A stretch of 64,000 nt of DNA, taken from positions 62,001 through 126,000 of the forward strand of contig JALSSO010000068.1 of the NCBI GenBank assembly GCA_026984215.1, written 5' to 3'. Shown piece by piece: positions 30,265 through 41,046 of this stretch (within the stretch, counting starts at the first letter, position 1; every line of letters begins with the position of its first letter). The notes under the pieces were generated by a model, which worked only from the letters and a program-made list of their open reading frames with translations, made no database searches and was not told the DNA's origin. The position numbers were made by a program, and so were the translations under genes. Source of the stretch: Gammaproteobacteria bacterium (GTDB lineage: Bacteria > Pseudomonadota > Gammaproteobacteria > JAJDOJ01).

Positions 30265-32301
30265 ATGCGACCCGGTCATCACCGACGGCATTTCCGATCC
30301 CGACACTGGTTGTGCGCCGCGCTGTTGTTCGTCTGCGCCCTGGCCCCCGCTCTGGCGGCCGAGGTGACGCTCAATCTCAAGGACGCCGATATCCGCACGC
30401 TCATCGAGACGGTCTCGGAGGCCACCGGCAAGAACTTCGTCATCGATCCGCGGGTCAAGGGCAAGGTGACGGTGGTTTCGGCCCACCCCATGAACGCCGA
30501 CGATCTCTACCAGGTGTTCCTCTCGATCCTCCAGGTGCACGGCTACTCCGCCGTCCAGGTGGGCGAGGTCATCAAGATCGTGCCGGACGTGAGCGCCAAG
30601 CAAGGCCCCATTCCCGTGGTGCCCGTTCCGGGCGAGAAGGCGCCGGTCGGTGATCAGATGGTCACGCGCGTGGTGCCCATCCACAACGTGCCGGCGGCCC
30701 AGCTCGTGCCCATCCTGCGACCCCTCGTGCCGCAGCAGGGCCATCTGGCGGCCTACGCCGCCAGCAACGCCCTGGTGGTCTCCGACCGCGCCGACAACAT
30801 CGAACGGATCCTGGACATCATCCGGCGCATCGACGTCCCCGACAGTCAGGAGATCGAACTCATCCCGTTGCGCCACGCCTCGGCCAAGGATGTGGTCCAG
30901 ATCATCAACTCCGTCAATCAGAACAAGGCCAAGGGGCAGCAGTATCCGGAACTGGTGATCACCGCCGATCAGCGCACCAACAGCATCCTCCTGGCCGGAG
31001 ACAAGTCGGCGCGGCTGCGCGTGCGCGCCCTCGTGGCGCAACTGGACACGCCGCTGGAGGGAGGCGGTTTCACCCAGGTGGTGTTCCTCAAACACGCCAG
31101 CGCCGAGGACCTGGCGCCCATCCTGCTGGGCGTGGGGCGCCAGCAGATCAAGGCGGAGAAGGCCAAGGCCGCGCCGACCAAGGCTGGGGCGAAAAGGGTG
31201 CCGCGGGTCACGCGGACCCCGAGCGGCACCGGAACCCCGGAATTCGACATTCAGGCCGACCCCAGCAACAACGCCCTGATCATCACCGCCTCACCGGCCC
31301 AGTTCGCCCGCATCAAGCGCGTCATCGACGAACTCGACGTACCCCGCGAACAGGTCTTGGTCGAATCCATCATCGCCGAGGTCAACACGGACCTCTCCCG
31401 CGAGCTGGGTTTCGAATTCGCCGCCATCCCCACCGAGGGCGGCGGGCCGGTGGTCCTGTCCAACGTGGGAGGCACGGGCAAAACGGGGGGGCCGCTGTCG
31501 GACTTCCTGTCCGGGACGGCGAAGTTCGGCTCTGGCCTGTTCCTGGGCGGGGCGGACCTGGATGCGGCGGTCAAGTGGGCGGCGTTGCTGCGCGCCCTGG
31601 ACGGCGACGCGGGAAGCAACATCCTGTCCACTCCCACGCTGGTGACCATGGACAACGAGGAGGCCAAGATCGTGGTGGGCCGCAACGTCCCCTTCGTCAC
31701 CGGCACCTTCACCACCAACACCAGCGGCGCGAACAATCCATTCCAGACCATCGAACGCCAGGACGTGGGCATCACCCTGAGCATCACCCCCCACATCAAC
31801 GAAGGGGACACCATCCGCCTGGATCTAGAGCAGGAGGCCTCCAACATCTCTCGCACGGCGGCCAGCGTTCTGGCCAGCGACATCATCACCGACAAGCGCC
31901 TGATCAAGACCAGCGTGTTGGTGGAGGACGGCGGGATCCTGGTGCTCGGGGGGCTCATTCAGGACGACTACCGCGACACCACCCAGAGCATTCCGGTGCT
32001 CTCTGAGATCCCCTTCCTCGGTCGGCTGTTCCGCTTCGACTCCACCACCAAGACCAAGCAGAACCTGATGGTGTTCATTCATCCGGTGATCCTGCGCGAC
32101 CACGACACGGCCACGTACGTCACCCGGCAGAAATACACCACCATGCGTACCCAGCAGATCGAGGCCGCCATGGACGAGCGAGGTCTCATCCGGGGGGCCG
32201 TGAGCAACCTTCCCGACATCCAGGAACTGGTGACCCAGGGGCCGGGACCCGCCACCGAGACTCCCGGGGAAGATCCCGACGCGTTTCTCACGGTCGAATG
32301 A
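30265..32301 (+). CDS. gspD: type II secretion outer-membrane secretin
   Basis: A 678-residue secretin with a signal peptide (RHWLCAALLFVCALAPALAA). The N0 domain (VTLNLKDADIRTLIETVSEATGK) and N1-N3 repeats lead to the secretin core, with VPFVTGTFTT, the dimerising FQTIERQDVGITLSITPHI and VLGGLIQDD. It is not a lipoprotein, so a pilotin might be needed. The N2-N3 linker is Lys/Ala/Thr-rich. Confidence 0.97.
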   Translation: MRPGHHRRHFRSRHWLCAALLFVCALAPALAAEVTLNLKDADIRTLIETVSEATGKNFVIDPRVKGKVTVVSAHPMNADDLYQVFLSILQVHGYSAVQVGEVIKIVPDVSAKQGPIPVVPVPGEKAPVGDQMVTRVVPIHNVPAAQLVPILRPLVPQQGHLAAYAASNALVVSDRADNIERILDIIRRIDVPDSQEIELIPLRHASAKDVVQIINSVNQNKAKGQQYPELVITADQRTNSILLAGDKSARLRVRALVAQLDTPLEGGGFTQVVFLKHASAEDLAPILLGVGRQQIKAEKAKAAPTKAGAKRVPRVTRTPSGTGTPEFDIQADPSNNALIITASPAQFARIKRVIDELDVPREQVLVESIIAEVNTDLSRELGFEFAAIPTEGGGPVVLSNVGGTGKTGGPLSDFLSGTAKFGSGLFLGGADLDAAVKWAALLRALDGDAGSNILSTPTLVTMDNEEAKIVVGRNVPFVTGTFTTNTSGANNPFQTIERQDVGITLSITPHINEGDTIRLDLEQEASNISRTAASVLASDIITDKRLIKTSVLVEDGGILVLGGLIQDDYRDTTQSIPVLSEIPFLGRLFRFDSTTKTKQNLMVFIHPVILRDHDTATYVTRQKYTTMRTQQIEAAMDERGLIRGAVSNLPDIQELVTQGPGPATETPGEDPDAFLTVE

Positions 32302-32304
32302 GGC

Positions 32305-33837
<1,533 letters not shown>

Positions 33838-33854
33838 ACCCGACCCATCGCGCC

Positions 33855-35072
33855 ATGCCCGCATTCGAGTTCAAGGCCCTCACCGCCTCGGGCCGTGCCC
33901 GCAGCGGCGTGCTCGAGGGCGACACCGCCCGCGGGGTGCGCCAGCAGCTCCGTGCCCAGGGCCTCACGCCCGTGGAGGTGCGTCCGTTGGGCGAGGAACG
34001 GGCCGCCGGGGCCGGCCGGCCCGCCCGCGCCCGCGGCGGGCTGACCGCCAGCGAGCTGGCGCTGGTCACGCGCCAGCTCGCCACCCTGGTACGCTCCGGC
34101 ACCCCCCTGGAAGAGGCCCTGGCCACCGTGGCCCGCCAGAGCGAGAAGGCCCGCATCAAGAAAATCCTCATGGCCGTGCGCGCACGGGTCAACGAGGGTT
34201 ACACCCTGGAGGCGGCGCTGGCCCAGTTCCCCAGCGCATTCCCCGAGCTGTACCGCGCCACCGTGGCGGCCGGCGAGAAATCCGGGCACCTGGACGCGGT
34301 CCTGGACCGCCTGGCGGAATATGCCGAGGCCCGCCAGGAGATGCGTCAGAAAGTCAGCATGGCCCTGTTCTATCCGGCCACGCTCACGTTGATCGCCATC
34401 CTGGTGGTGGTGGGACTGCTCACCTACGTGGTCCCACAGGTGGTCCAGGTCTTCGAGCACATGGACCAGGAGCTGCCCTGGCTCACGCGCACCCTGATCG
34501 CCACCAGCGATTTCCTCAAGGCCAACGGCATCTATCTCCTCGCCGCCCTGGCCGCCGGTGGATTCGTCTTTTCCCGGGCCCTGCGCAACGAGGCATTCCG
34601 TTATCGGGTTCACGGCCTCGTCCTGCGTCTGCCGCTCGTCGGCAAGATCACCCGTGGCGTGAACACCGCCCGCTTCGCCCGGACGCTGAGCATCCTGACG
34701 GCCAGCGGCGTGCCGGTGCTCGAGGCCCTGCGCATCTCCGCCGAAGTGATGCCCAACCTGCCCATGCGCAAGGCCGTGCTCGCCGCCTCGGACAACGTGC
34801 GCGAAGGCTCCACCATCCGCGCGGCCCTGGAGCAGTCCGGATACTTCCCGCCCATGACCATCCACCTCATCGCCAGCGGCGAGGCCAGCGGCGAGCTGGA
34901 GGCGATGCTCGAGCGCGCGGCCGTGCACCAGGAACGCGAATTGCAGACCCTGATCGGGGCCCTCATGTCCCTGTTCGAGCCGATCCTGATCCTGGTGATG
35001 GGCGGCGTGGTGCTCGTGATCGTCATCGCCATCCTGCTGCCCATCTTCGAACTCAACCAGATGGTGCAGTGA
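33855..35072 (+). CDS. gspF: type II secretion inner-membrane platform protein F
   Basis: A 405-residue polytopic protein with two repeated cytoplasmic domains (LVTRQLATLVRSGTPLEEAL and RFARTLSILTASGVPVLEALRI) and three membrane helices, including a C-terminal one (LFEPILILVMGGVVLVIVIAILLP). The length is as usual. Its last 20 bases overlap the convergent rhombosortase gene. Confidence 0.96.
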   Translation: MPAFEFKALTASGRARSGVLEGDTARGVRQQLRAQGLTPVEVRPLGEERAAGAGRPARARGGLTASELALVTRQLATLVRSGTPLEEALATVARQSEKARIKKILMAVRARVNEGYTLEAALAQFPSAFPELYRATVAAGEKSGHLDAVLDRLAEYAEARQEMRQKVSMALFYPATLTLIAILVVVGLLTYVVPQVVQVFEHMDQELPWLTRTLIATSDFLKANGIYLLAALAAGGFVFSRALRNEAFRYRVHGLVLRLPLVGKITRGVNTARFARTLSILTASGVPVLEALRISAEVMPNLPMRKAVLAASDNVREGSTIRAALEQSGYFPPMTIHLIASGEASGELEAMLERAAVHQERELQTLIGALMSLFEPILILVMGGVVLVIVIAILLPIFELNQMVQ

Positions 35073-35652
35073 GCCGCCGGCGCCACCACCCCCCAGCCGC
35101 GCACAGCCCGACGGCGAGCGCGCCGCCCAGGGCGCCGAACCCGTGCGCGTCCACGATCACCGGGATCCCCGCCAACGCCTCGCTGGCCGCCGAGGCCCCA
35201 GCGAGCTGCTCCCAGCCGAGCTTGCCGGCCAGGCCCCCGAGCAAACCCGCGCCCAGCCACGGGCGGTCGGACCAGGTCCAGAGGGCGGCCGCGGCGAACA
35301 CGCCGTGCAACACACCGGACAGCCCCACATATCCCGACACCTGCGGCACCAACCAGAGCAACCCCAGCCCCACGCACAGCGCGGACACCGCCAGCACACC
35401 CCCCAGGCAAGGGCGCGCGAGCCGCTCGGCGAACAGCAGCCAGAGCACCCCCCAGGCCAGCGCGTTCATCGCCCAATGGCCCCATCCTCCGTGCACCAGA
35501 TGGGCCGTGAACAAACGCCACAGCTCGCCCTCTAAGACCTCAGTACGCCGATAGGCGAGGGTGGACCGCAGGGCGGCCGGGGCGAGCTGGATCAACCCGG
35601 TGATCCCCGCCGGCAGGAGCGCCGGCCACAGCAGACCGAGGTGCTTACGCAC
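35053..35652 (-). CDS. rrtA: rhombosortase-like rhomboid intramembrane serine protease
   Basis: A 199-residue protein with about six membrane helices. The rhomboid signatures are HLVHGGWGHWAMNALAW (His/Asn helix), YVGLSGVLHG (nucleophile serine) and VDAHGFGALGGAL (catalytic histidine). The short six-helix form and LSGVLHG fit the rhombosortase family, which cleaves proteins carrying a GlyGly-CTERM tail after type II secretion. The start is a GTG. Its location inside the gsp cluster supports the assignment. No protein in this window shows an obvious GlyGly-CTERM tail. Confidence 0.8.
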   Translation of the reverse strand: MRKHLGLLWPALLPAGITGLIQLAPAALRSTLAYRRTEVLEGELWRLFTAHLVHGGWGHWAMNALAWGVLWLLFAERLARPCLGGVLAVSALCVGLGLLWLVPQVSGYVGLSGVLHGVFAAAALWTWSDRPWLGAGLLGGLAGKLGWEQLAGASAASEALAGIPVIVDAHGFGALGGALAVGLCAAGGWWRRRLTAPSG

Positions 35653-35688
35653 GGCGCGGCCGGGCGGCCAGCGCCACCGCAGGCGAAG

Positions 35689-35698
35689 TTGATATCAT
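35689..35698. promoter_or_regulatory. palindromic extended -10 between rhombosortase and gspG
   Basis: The palindrome TGATATCA gives TG-A-TATCAT on the plus strand and TG-A-TATCAA on the minus strand, both extended -10 patterns. It could serve the divergent gspG and rhombosortase genes. No clear -35 is seen on either side. Confidence 0.4.
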
Positions 35699-35814
35699 TG
35701 GTCGGTGCTCCGGCCCACACGGCCCTCCATCGCAGCCGGCGTGGTTCGGGATCCGGCCTTCCCCGTGGGCCCTGCCGAGCCGTTTTTCGCTTTGCCCAGA
35801 CCAAGAGGACACCC

Positions 35815-36261
35815 ATGCACGCATCGCACACCCCGCAGCGCCGCCAGAGCGGCTTCACGCTCATCGAAGTCATGGTCGTGGTCGTCATCCTGTCGATCCT
35901 CGCGGCCATCGTGGTGCCGCGCATCATGGACCGGCCCGACCAGGCGCGTATCGTCAAGGCCAAACAGGATATCCGCTCGCTGGAGGCCGCGCTCAACCTG
36001 TACCGTCTCGACAACTTCAACTACCCCACCACCGAACAGGGCCTGGAGGCCCTGGTCAGCCCGCCGTCGGCCCCGCCCGAGGCCCCCAACTGGAAGGAGG
36101 GCGGTTACCTGGATCGGCTACCCAAGGACCCCTGGGGCAACGACTACCAGTACCTGAGCCCCGGCGAGCACGGTGCCTTCGACCTGTACTCGCTCGGCGC
36201 AGACGGCCAGCCCGGCGGGGAGGGCGCGGCGGCCGACATCGGCAACTGGAACCTCAACTGA
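35815..36261 (+). CDS. gspG: type II secretion major pseudopilin
   Basis: A 148-residue pseudopilin. The prepilin peptidase site and helix are QSGFTLIEVMVVVVILSILA with Glu at +5. The C-terminal part KDPWGNDYQYLSPGEHGAFDLY has the aspartate-rich calcium-binding pattern of GspG. It starts a second cluster segment, gspG-K. Confidence 0.97.
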   Translation: MHASHTPQRRQSGFTLIEVMVVVVILSILAAIVVPRIMDRPDQARIVKAKQDIRSLEAALNLYRLDNFNYPTTEQGLEALVSPPSAPPEAPNWKEGGYLDRLPKDPWGNDYQYLSPGEHGAFDLYSLGADGQPGGEGAAADIGNWNLN

Positions 36262-36305
36262 GCCACGCATCGCACCCATCCGCCACGCCTGCGGGGTAAC
36301 CGATC

Positions 36306-36827
36306 ATGACCCGTCCGCCGTCGCGGCGAGGGCCCTTGGTCCGGGCAGCCGGCTTCACCCTGATCGAGCTGCTGGTGGTGATCGTCATCATCTCGGTCAT
36401 CGTGAGCCTGGCCATGCTCGCCGTGGGCGACGACGAGGGTCGGCGCGAGATGCGCGAGGCCCAGGCCCTGGCCGCCCGGCTGCGCCTGGCCCGGGAGCAG
36501 GCCCTGTTCAACGGCGAGGAACTGGGTCTGCTCATCGAGGAAGACGGCTACCGTTTCCTGACTTACCAGGACGGGCGGTGGACGGACGTCCCGCAGGATG
36601 CCCCGCTGCGGGCCCGCCGGCTGCCCCGAGACATGGCGCTGGAGCTCTATCTCGACGGCCTGCAGGTGGACTTCGAACCCGATGCGGAAAAACGGGCCCC
36701 GCAAGTCATGATCCTATCCAGCGGCGAGACCACGCCCTTCGAGGTGGTGATCACCAACGGACGGCGGCCGGACGCCCTGTTGACGGTCGATGCCCTGGGT
36801 AACACGGAACTGGAGATGGAATCGTGA
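36306..36827 (+). CDS. gspH: type II secretion minor pseudopilin H
   Basis: A 173-residue minor pseudopilin with the prepilin motif AAGFTLIELLVVIVIISVIV and a beta-rich globular part. It is identified as GspH by position between G and I and by REAQALAARLRLAREQAL, typical of this subunit. It overlaps gspI by 4 bases. Confidence 0.92.
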   Translation: MTRPPSRRGPLVRAAGFTLIELLVVIVIISVIVSLAMLAVGDDEGRREMREAQALAARLRLAREQALFNGEELGLLIEEDGYRFLTYQDGRWTDVPQDAPLRARRLPRDMALELYLDGLQVDFEPDAEKRAPQVMILSSGETTPFEVVITNGRRPDALLTVDALGNTELEMES

Positions 36828-37201
36828 CCGCCACCGGCCACAGCCGGGGCTTCACGCTCCTGGAGGTGCTGGTGGCCACCACCATCATCGCGCTGGCCCT
36901 GGGCGCCATCATCCGCACCACCGCCACGGGCACGGCCAATCTCGCCTATCTGCGCGACAAGACCCTGGCCCACTGGGTGGCCCAGAATCAGATGGCCGAG
37001 CTGCAGGCGCAGCGGCGCTTTCCGGCCCTGGGCAAACAGTCGGGAGAAGCCGAACTCGGCGGCCGGCAATGGCGCTGGAAGCGCGAGGTCCAGGCCACGC
37101 CGGACAAAGACGTGCGCCGCGTCGAGATCCGGGTGACGCCCCCGGATGCGGAAACGGACGCGGCGCTGGCCACACTGACGGGCTTCCTGGGTCGGCCATG
37201 A
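36824..37201 (+). CDS. gspI: type II secretion minor pseudopilin I
   Basis: A 125-residue minor pseudopilin with RGFTLLEVLVATTIIALALG and the GspI-like LAHWVAQNQMAELQ. It belongs to the I-J-K tip complex and overlaps both neighbours by 4 bases. Confidence 0.94.
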   Translation: MTATGHSRGFTLLEVLVATTIIALALGAIIRTTATGTANLAYLRDKTLAHWVAQNQMAELQAQRRFPALGKQSGEAELGGRQWRWKREVQATPDKDVRRVEIRVTPPDAETDAALATLTGFLGRP

Positions 37202-37953
37202 CGCCGGACCGCGCCCACTCGCCGAGGGGGTTCACCCTCATCGAGCTGCTGGTCGCCGTGGCCATCTTCGCCATCCTGGGCGTCATGGCCTATTCGGGCC
37301 TCAACGCGGTGCTCAACACGCAGGAACACGCCCGGCAGGTGGCCGACCGGTTGCAGGCGCTCCAGTTCGCCATACGCATGCTCGAACGCGACCTGCGTTT
37401 CTTCGCCCCGCGCGCGGTGCGCAATGCCTTCGGCGACCGGGAGCCCCCCCTCGCCGTGCGCGACGACGCCCCGCAACTCGTGTTCACCCATGCGGCCGGG
37501 CGCAACCCCGCCGGCCTGCCGCGCACCAATCTGCGCCGGGTGGCCTACCTGCTGGAAGACGACACGTTGCTGCGCGTGACGTGGACCCGGCTGGACGGCG
37601 CCTCGGAGGAAGAACGAATCCGGACTGTGCTGCTCGACGGCGTCGAGCGTTTCGAGGTCCGCGTGCTGCCCGCCACCGGGAGCTGGACCGACCGCTGGCC
37701 GGGGAGCACCGCGCCCGAAGCGGACCAACGCCCCTACCCCCGCGCCGTGGAGATCGTCCTCGCGGGAACCGGCTGGAACGAGATCCGACGCATCATCCCC
37801 CTGGCCGTGCAGCGCCCGGCCCAGACCATCCAGCAGCCGCCGCCGTCGGGTGCGGCGCCGGGCGACGGCCCGGACCGCGTCGCAGAGGGAAACGATCGGG
37901 GCGGCGGGAAACCCGGATCCGGAACCCCGAACGGGGAGGCGCCGGATGAATGA
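37198..37953 (+). CDS. gspJ: type II secretion minor pseudopilin J
   Basis: A 251-residue minor pseudopilin with RGFTLIELLVAVAIFAILGVMAYSG and RMLERDLRFFAPRAVRN, typical of GspJ. The last 40 or so residues form a Pro/Gly/Asp-rich low-complexity tail not needed for the fold. It overlaps gspK by 8 bases. Confidence 0.94.
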   Translation: MTPDRAHSPRGFTLIELLVAVAIFAILGVMAYSGLNAVLNTQEHARQVADRLQALQFAIRMLERDLRFFAPRAVRNAFGDREPPLAVRDDAPQLVFTHAAGRNPAGLPRTNLRRVAYLLEDDTLLRVTWTRLDGASEEERIRTVLLDGVERFEVRVLPATGSWTDRWPGSTAPEADQRPYPRAVEIVLAGTGWNEIRRIIPLAVQRPAQTIQQPPPSGAAPGDGPDRVAEGNDRGGGKPGSGTPNGEAPDE

Positions 37954-38929
37954 GCCGAGACGCCAGCGCGGCGTGGCCCTGGTGATGGCCATCCTCGTGG
38001 TGGCCCTGGCGACCACCGCGGCCACCGCCCTCATCTCGCGGGAGGCCCTGGACGTGGAACGCACCGGCAATCTGATCGAGAGCGACCAGGCCTGGGCCTA
38101 CGTGGAGGGGGGCGAGGCCTGGGCACGCATGATCCTCGCCCGTGATCTCAAAGACAACCAGACCGACGGCCCCAAGGACGACTGGGCCCAGCTCCCGCCC
38201 CCCATCCAGGTGCCGGGCGGCTACCTGGCGGGCCACGTCGAAGACCTCCAGGCCCGCTTCAACCTCAACAACCTGGTGGGCGCGGACGGCAAGACCGACG
38301 CCCGCGCCATGGCCCTGTTCCAGCGGCTCCTGCGCAGGCTGGGCATCGAGGCGGGTCTGGCGCTGGCGGTGGCGGACTGGATCGATCCGGACGTGGAGGC
38401 CCGTCCGCCGGATGGGGCCGAGGACGACTTCTACGCCGGCCTCACCCCGCCCTACCGCACGCCCAACCAGCCCATGCAGGACGTGAGCGAACTGCGCCTG
38501 GTCCGGGGCGTCACCCCCGAGATCTACGACCAGCTCGCCCCCTATGTGACCGCGCTGCCCGAACCCACCCCGATCAACCTCAACACGGCCCCGGCGGTGC
38601 TGGTGGCCGCCGCCTCCGAGAAGCTCCCCGAGGACCTCGTCCAAGAGGTGCTGTCGCGGCGCGCCGAACGGCCGTTCGAGAAGACCGCCGATTTCTTTCA
38701 GGACTCACGGATTCGCGCCCTGCAATTGGACGCCAAGGCGCAGGAACACTTCTCCACCGACAGTCATTACTTCTTGGCCCGGGTCGAGGCCCGCATCGGC
38801 CGGGGCCGCGCGGCCTCGGCCACGGTCCTGCAGCGCGCGCGGAACGGCTCGGTACGGATCCTGCTGCGCCTGGCCGAGGCGCCCCCGGCCCCCGAGGCCC
38901 CCGCAAAGACCGACAGCGCCCCCCCCTGA
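37946..38929 (+). CDS. gspK: type II secretion minor pseudopilin K
   Basis: A 327-residue large minor pseudopilin that caps the tip. The N-terminal helix RGVALVMAILVVALATT lacks the +5 glutamate, as normal for GspK. The globular domain has DLQARFNLNNLV, the helix-hairpin-helix-like VADWIDPD region and PINLNTAPAVLVAA. No gspL, gspM or gspN follows; pta is next. Confidence 0.95.
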   Translation: MNEPRRQRGVALVMAILVVALATTAATALISREALDVERTGNLIESDQAWAYVEGGEAWARMILARDLKDNQTDGPKDDWAQLPPPIQVPGGYLAGHVEDLQARFNLNNLVGADGKTDARAMALFQRLLRRLGIEAGLALAVADWIDPDVEARPPDGAEDDFYAGLTPPYRTPNQPMQDVSELRLVRGVTPEIYDQLAPYVTALPEPTPINLNTAPAVLVAAASEKLPEDLVQEVLSRRAERPFEKTADFFQDSRIRALQLDAKAQEHFSTDSHYFLARVEARIGRGRAASATVLQRARNGSVRILLRLAEAPPAPEAPAKTDSAPP

Positions 38930-38967
38930 ACGCCCCAGCATTCCAACCGATCGTTCCGCCCACTGCC

Positions 38968-41046
38968 GTGCAGACCGTCTATATCGCCGGAGCCGAACCG
39001 CAAAGCGGCAAGTCCCTCGTGGCCCTGGCCTTCATGGAATACGCCCTGGGCGCGGGCTACCGCGCCGGTTTCTTCCGTCCGGTGGTGGCCCGCCCGGGCG
39101 ACGATCCGCTCACCGGACTCATGGTGGCACGCTACGGGCTGGAGCAGCCCGCCGAGGCCCTGTGCGGCGTGGACGGCGAGACTGCGCGCGTGCTGGCCAC
39201 CGAGGGGCGTACGGACGAGCTGCTGGCGCGCATCGTCGAGGCCTACGAGCGCCTGCGCGAGACCGCCGACTTCGTCGTGTGCTGCGGAACCGACTTCCAG
39301 AGCATCGCCCCCATGCTGGAGTTCGGATTCAACGCCGAGACGGCGGTGAATCTGGACGCCCTCATGGTGCCCGTGTACAACGGCGCGGCGCACCCGCCGG
39401 GGCAGCTCGTGGACGTGATGCGGCTGGCCGCCGAATCCCTGGCCGAGCAGGGCTGCCCGATACTCGCCCACGTGGCCAACCGCGTGCCGGCCCGGGATTT
39501 GGAGTCGGTACGCCGCCAGGCCCCCTCGGAACTGGGCGAGCAGTCCCCCGTGCTGGTGCTGCCGGCCGAGCCCATTCTGGGCCGGCCCACGGCGGCCGAG
39601 GTGGCCCGCGCGCTGAACGCCCACCGGGTCTTCGGCGCCACCAGCGGCGAGGAACGCTTGGTCACCGGATTCAGGGTGGCGGCCATGGAAGTACCCCATT
39701 TCCTCGGCTACTTGGACGAGGGCTGCCTGGTGCTCACTCCGGGAGACCGGGCCGACATCCTGGTGGCCACCCTGGCGGCCAACGAGGCCGGTACCTACCC
39801 CCACGTGGCCGGCATGGTGCTGACCGGCGGTATCGAGCCCGCCCCGAACCTGCGCCGCCTGCTCGATGGACTCAGCGTCTCGCGGGTGCCTGTGTACCTG
39901 GCCGAGGGCGACACCTTCTCGGTGGCCATGCGGGCCGCCGGGGTGCGGCCGGTCCTGCACGCCGGCGACGAACGCAAGTTGGCCGCCGCCCTCGGACTCA
40001 TCGAGGCGCACTTCGACCGCGCCGCGGTGGCCCACCGGCTGGCCGCGCCCCGACGCCGGCGCATGACGCCGGCCCGCTTCGAGTACCTACTCGCCAGCAA
40101 GGCCCGCGCCGAGCGCCGGCACATCGTCCTGCCCGAAGGTACCGACGAACGGGTGCTGCGTGCCGCAGAGATCCTGACCCTCCGCGGCCTGGCCGACCTG
40201 ACCCTGCTGGGCAAGGAGGAGACCGTCCGCCGCCGGATCGGCGAGCTGGGACTGCAGCTCGACGGCATTCCCATCGTCGATCCCATGACCTCGCCCTGGA
40301 GGGAACGTTTCGCCGCCACCTACCACCGCCTGCGCGCCCACAAGGGCGTCTCCGAACAAATGGCCTACGACACCGTGGCCGACGTGAGCTACTTCGGCAC
40401 CCTTATGGTCCATGAGGGCCTGGCCGACGGCATGGTCTCGGGGGCCGCGCATACCACCCAGCACACCATCCGCCCCGCCTTCGAGATCATCAAGGCCCGC
40501 CCCGGCGTGCGCATCGTCTCGAGCGTCTTCTTCATGTGCCTTCCCGACCGGGTGCTGGTCTACGGCGACTGCGCGGTGGTCCCTCGTCCCACGGCCGAGG
40601 AGCTCGCCGACATCGCCGTGCGCTCGGCCGAGACTGCCGCGCGCTTCGGGATCGAACCCTACGTGGCCCTGCTCTCCTATTCCACGGGCACCTCCGGCAA
40701 GGGGGAAGAAGTCGAGCGGGTGCGCCGCGCCACTGAGCTCGCCCGCCGTATGCGCCCCGATCTACCCCTCGACGGGCCCCTGCAGTACGACGCCGCCGTG
40801 GATCCGGGGGTCGCCCGCATCAAGGCGCCTGGCAGCCCCGTGGCCGGACACGCCACGGTCCTCGTCTTCCCCGATCTCAACACCGGCAACAACACCTACA
40901 AGGCCGTGCAGCGCAGCGCCGGCGCAATCGCCATCGGCCCGGTGCTGCAGGGGCTGGCCAAGCCGGTGAACGACCTCAGCCGCGGGTGCACCGTGCCCGA
41001 CGTGGTCAATACCGTGGCCATCACGGCGATCCAGGCGCAACGGTGA
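38968..41046 (+). CDS. pta: phosphate acetyltransferase
   Basis: A 692-residue long-form Pta that interconverts acetyl-CoA and acetyl phosphate. A dethiobiotin-synthetase-like N-terminal domain (YIAGAEPQSGKSLVALAF), a DRTGG domain and the catalytic PTA domain (HIVLPEGTDERVLRAAEIL; LSYSTGTSGKG; GPLQYDAAVDPGVA) are all present. The start is GTG at 38968. Its stop overlaps ackA (GTGA). Confidence 0.96.
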   Translation: MQTVYIAGAEPQSGKSLVALAFMEYALGAGYRAGFFRPVVARPGDDPLTGLMVARYGLEQPAEALCGVDGETARVLATEGRTDELLARIVEAYERLRETADFVVCCGTDFQSIAPMLEFGFNAETAVNLDALMVPVYNGAAHPPGQLVDVMRLAAESLAEQGCPILAHVANRVPARDLESVRRQAPSELGEQSPVLVLPAEPILGRPTAAEVARALNAHRVFGATSGEERLVTGFRVAAMEVPHFLGYLDEGCLVLTPGDRADILVATLAANEAGTYPHVAGMVLTGGIEPAPNLRRLLDGLSVSRVPVYLAEGDTFSVAMRAAGVRPVLHAGDERKLAAALGLIEAHFDRAAVAHRLAAPRRRRMTPARFEYLLASKARAERRHIVLPEGTDERVLRAAEILTLRGLADLTLLGKEETVRRRIGELGLQLDGIPIVDPMTSPWRERFAATYHRLRAHKGVSEQMAYDTVADVSYFGTLMVHEGLADGMVSGAAHTTQHTIRPAFEIIKARPGVRIVSSVFFMCLPDRVLVYGDCAVVPRPTAEELADIAVRSAETAARFGIEPYVALLSYSTGTSGKGEEVERVRRATELARRMRPDLPLDGPLQYDAAVDPGVARIKAPGSPVAGHATVLVFPDLNTGNNTYKAVQRSAGAIAIGPVLQGLAKPVNDLSRGCTVPDVVNTVAITAIQAQR

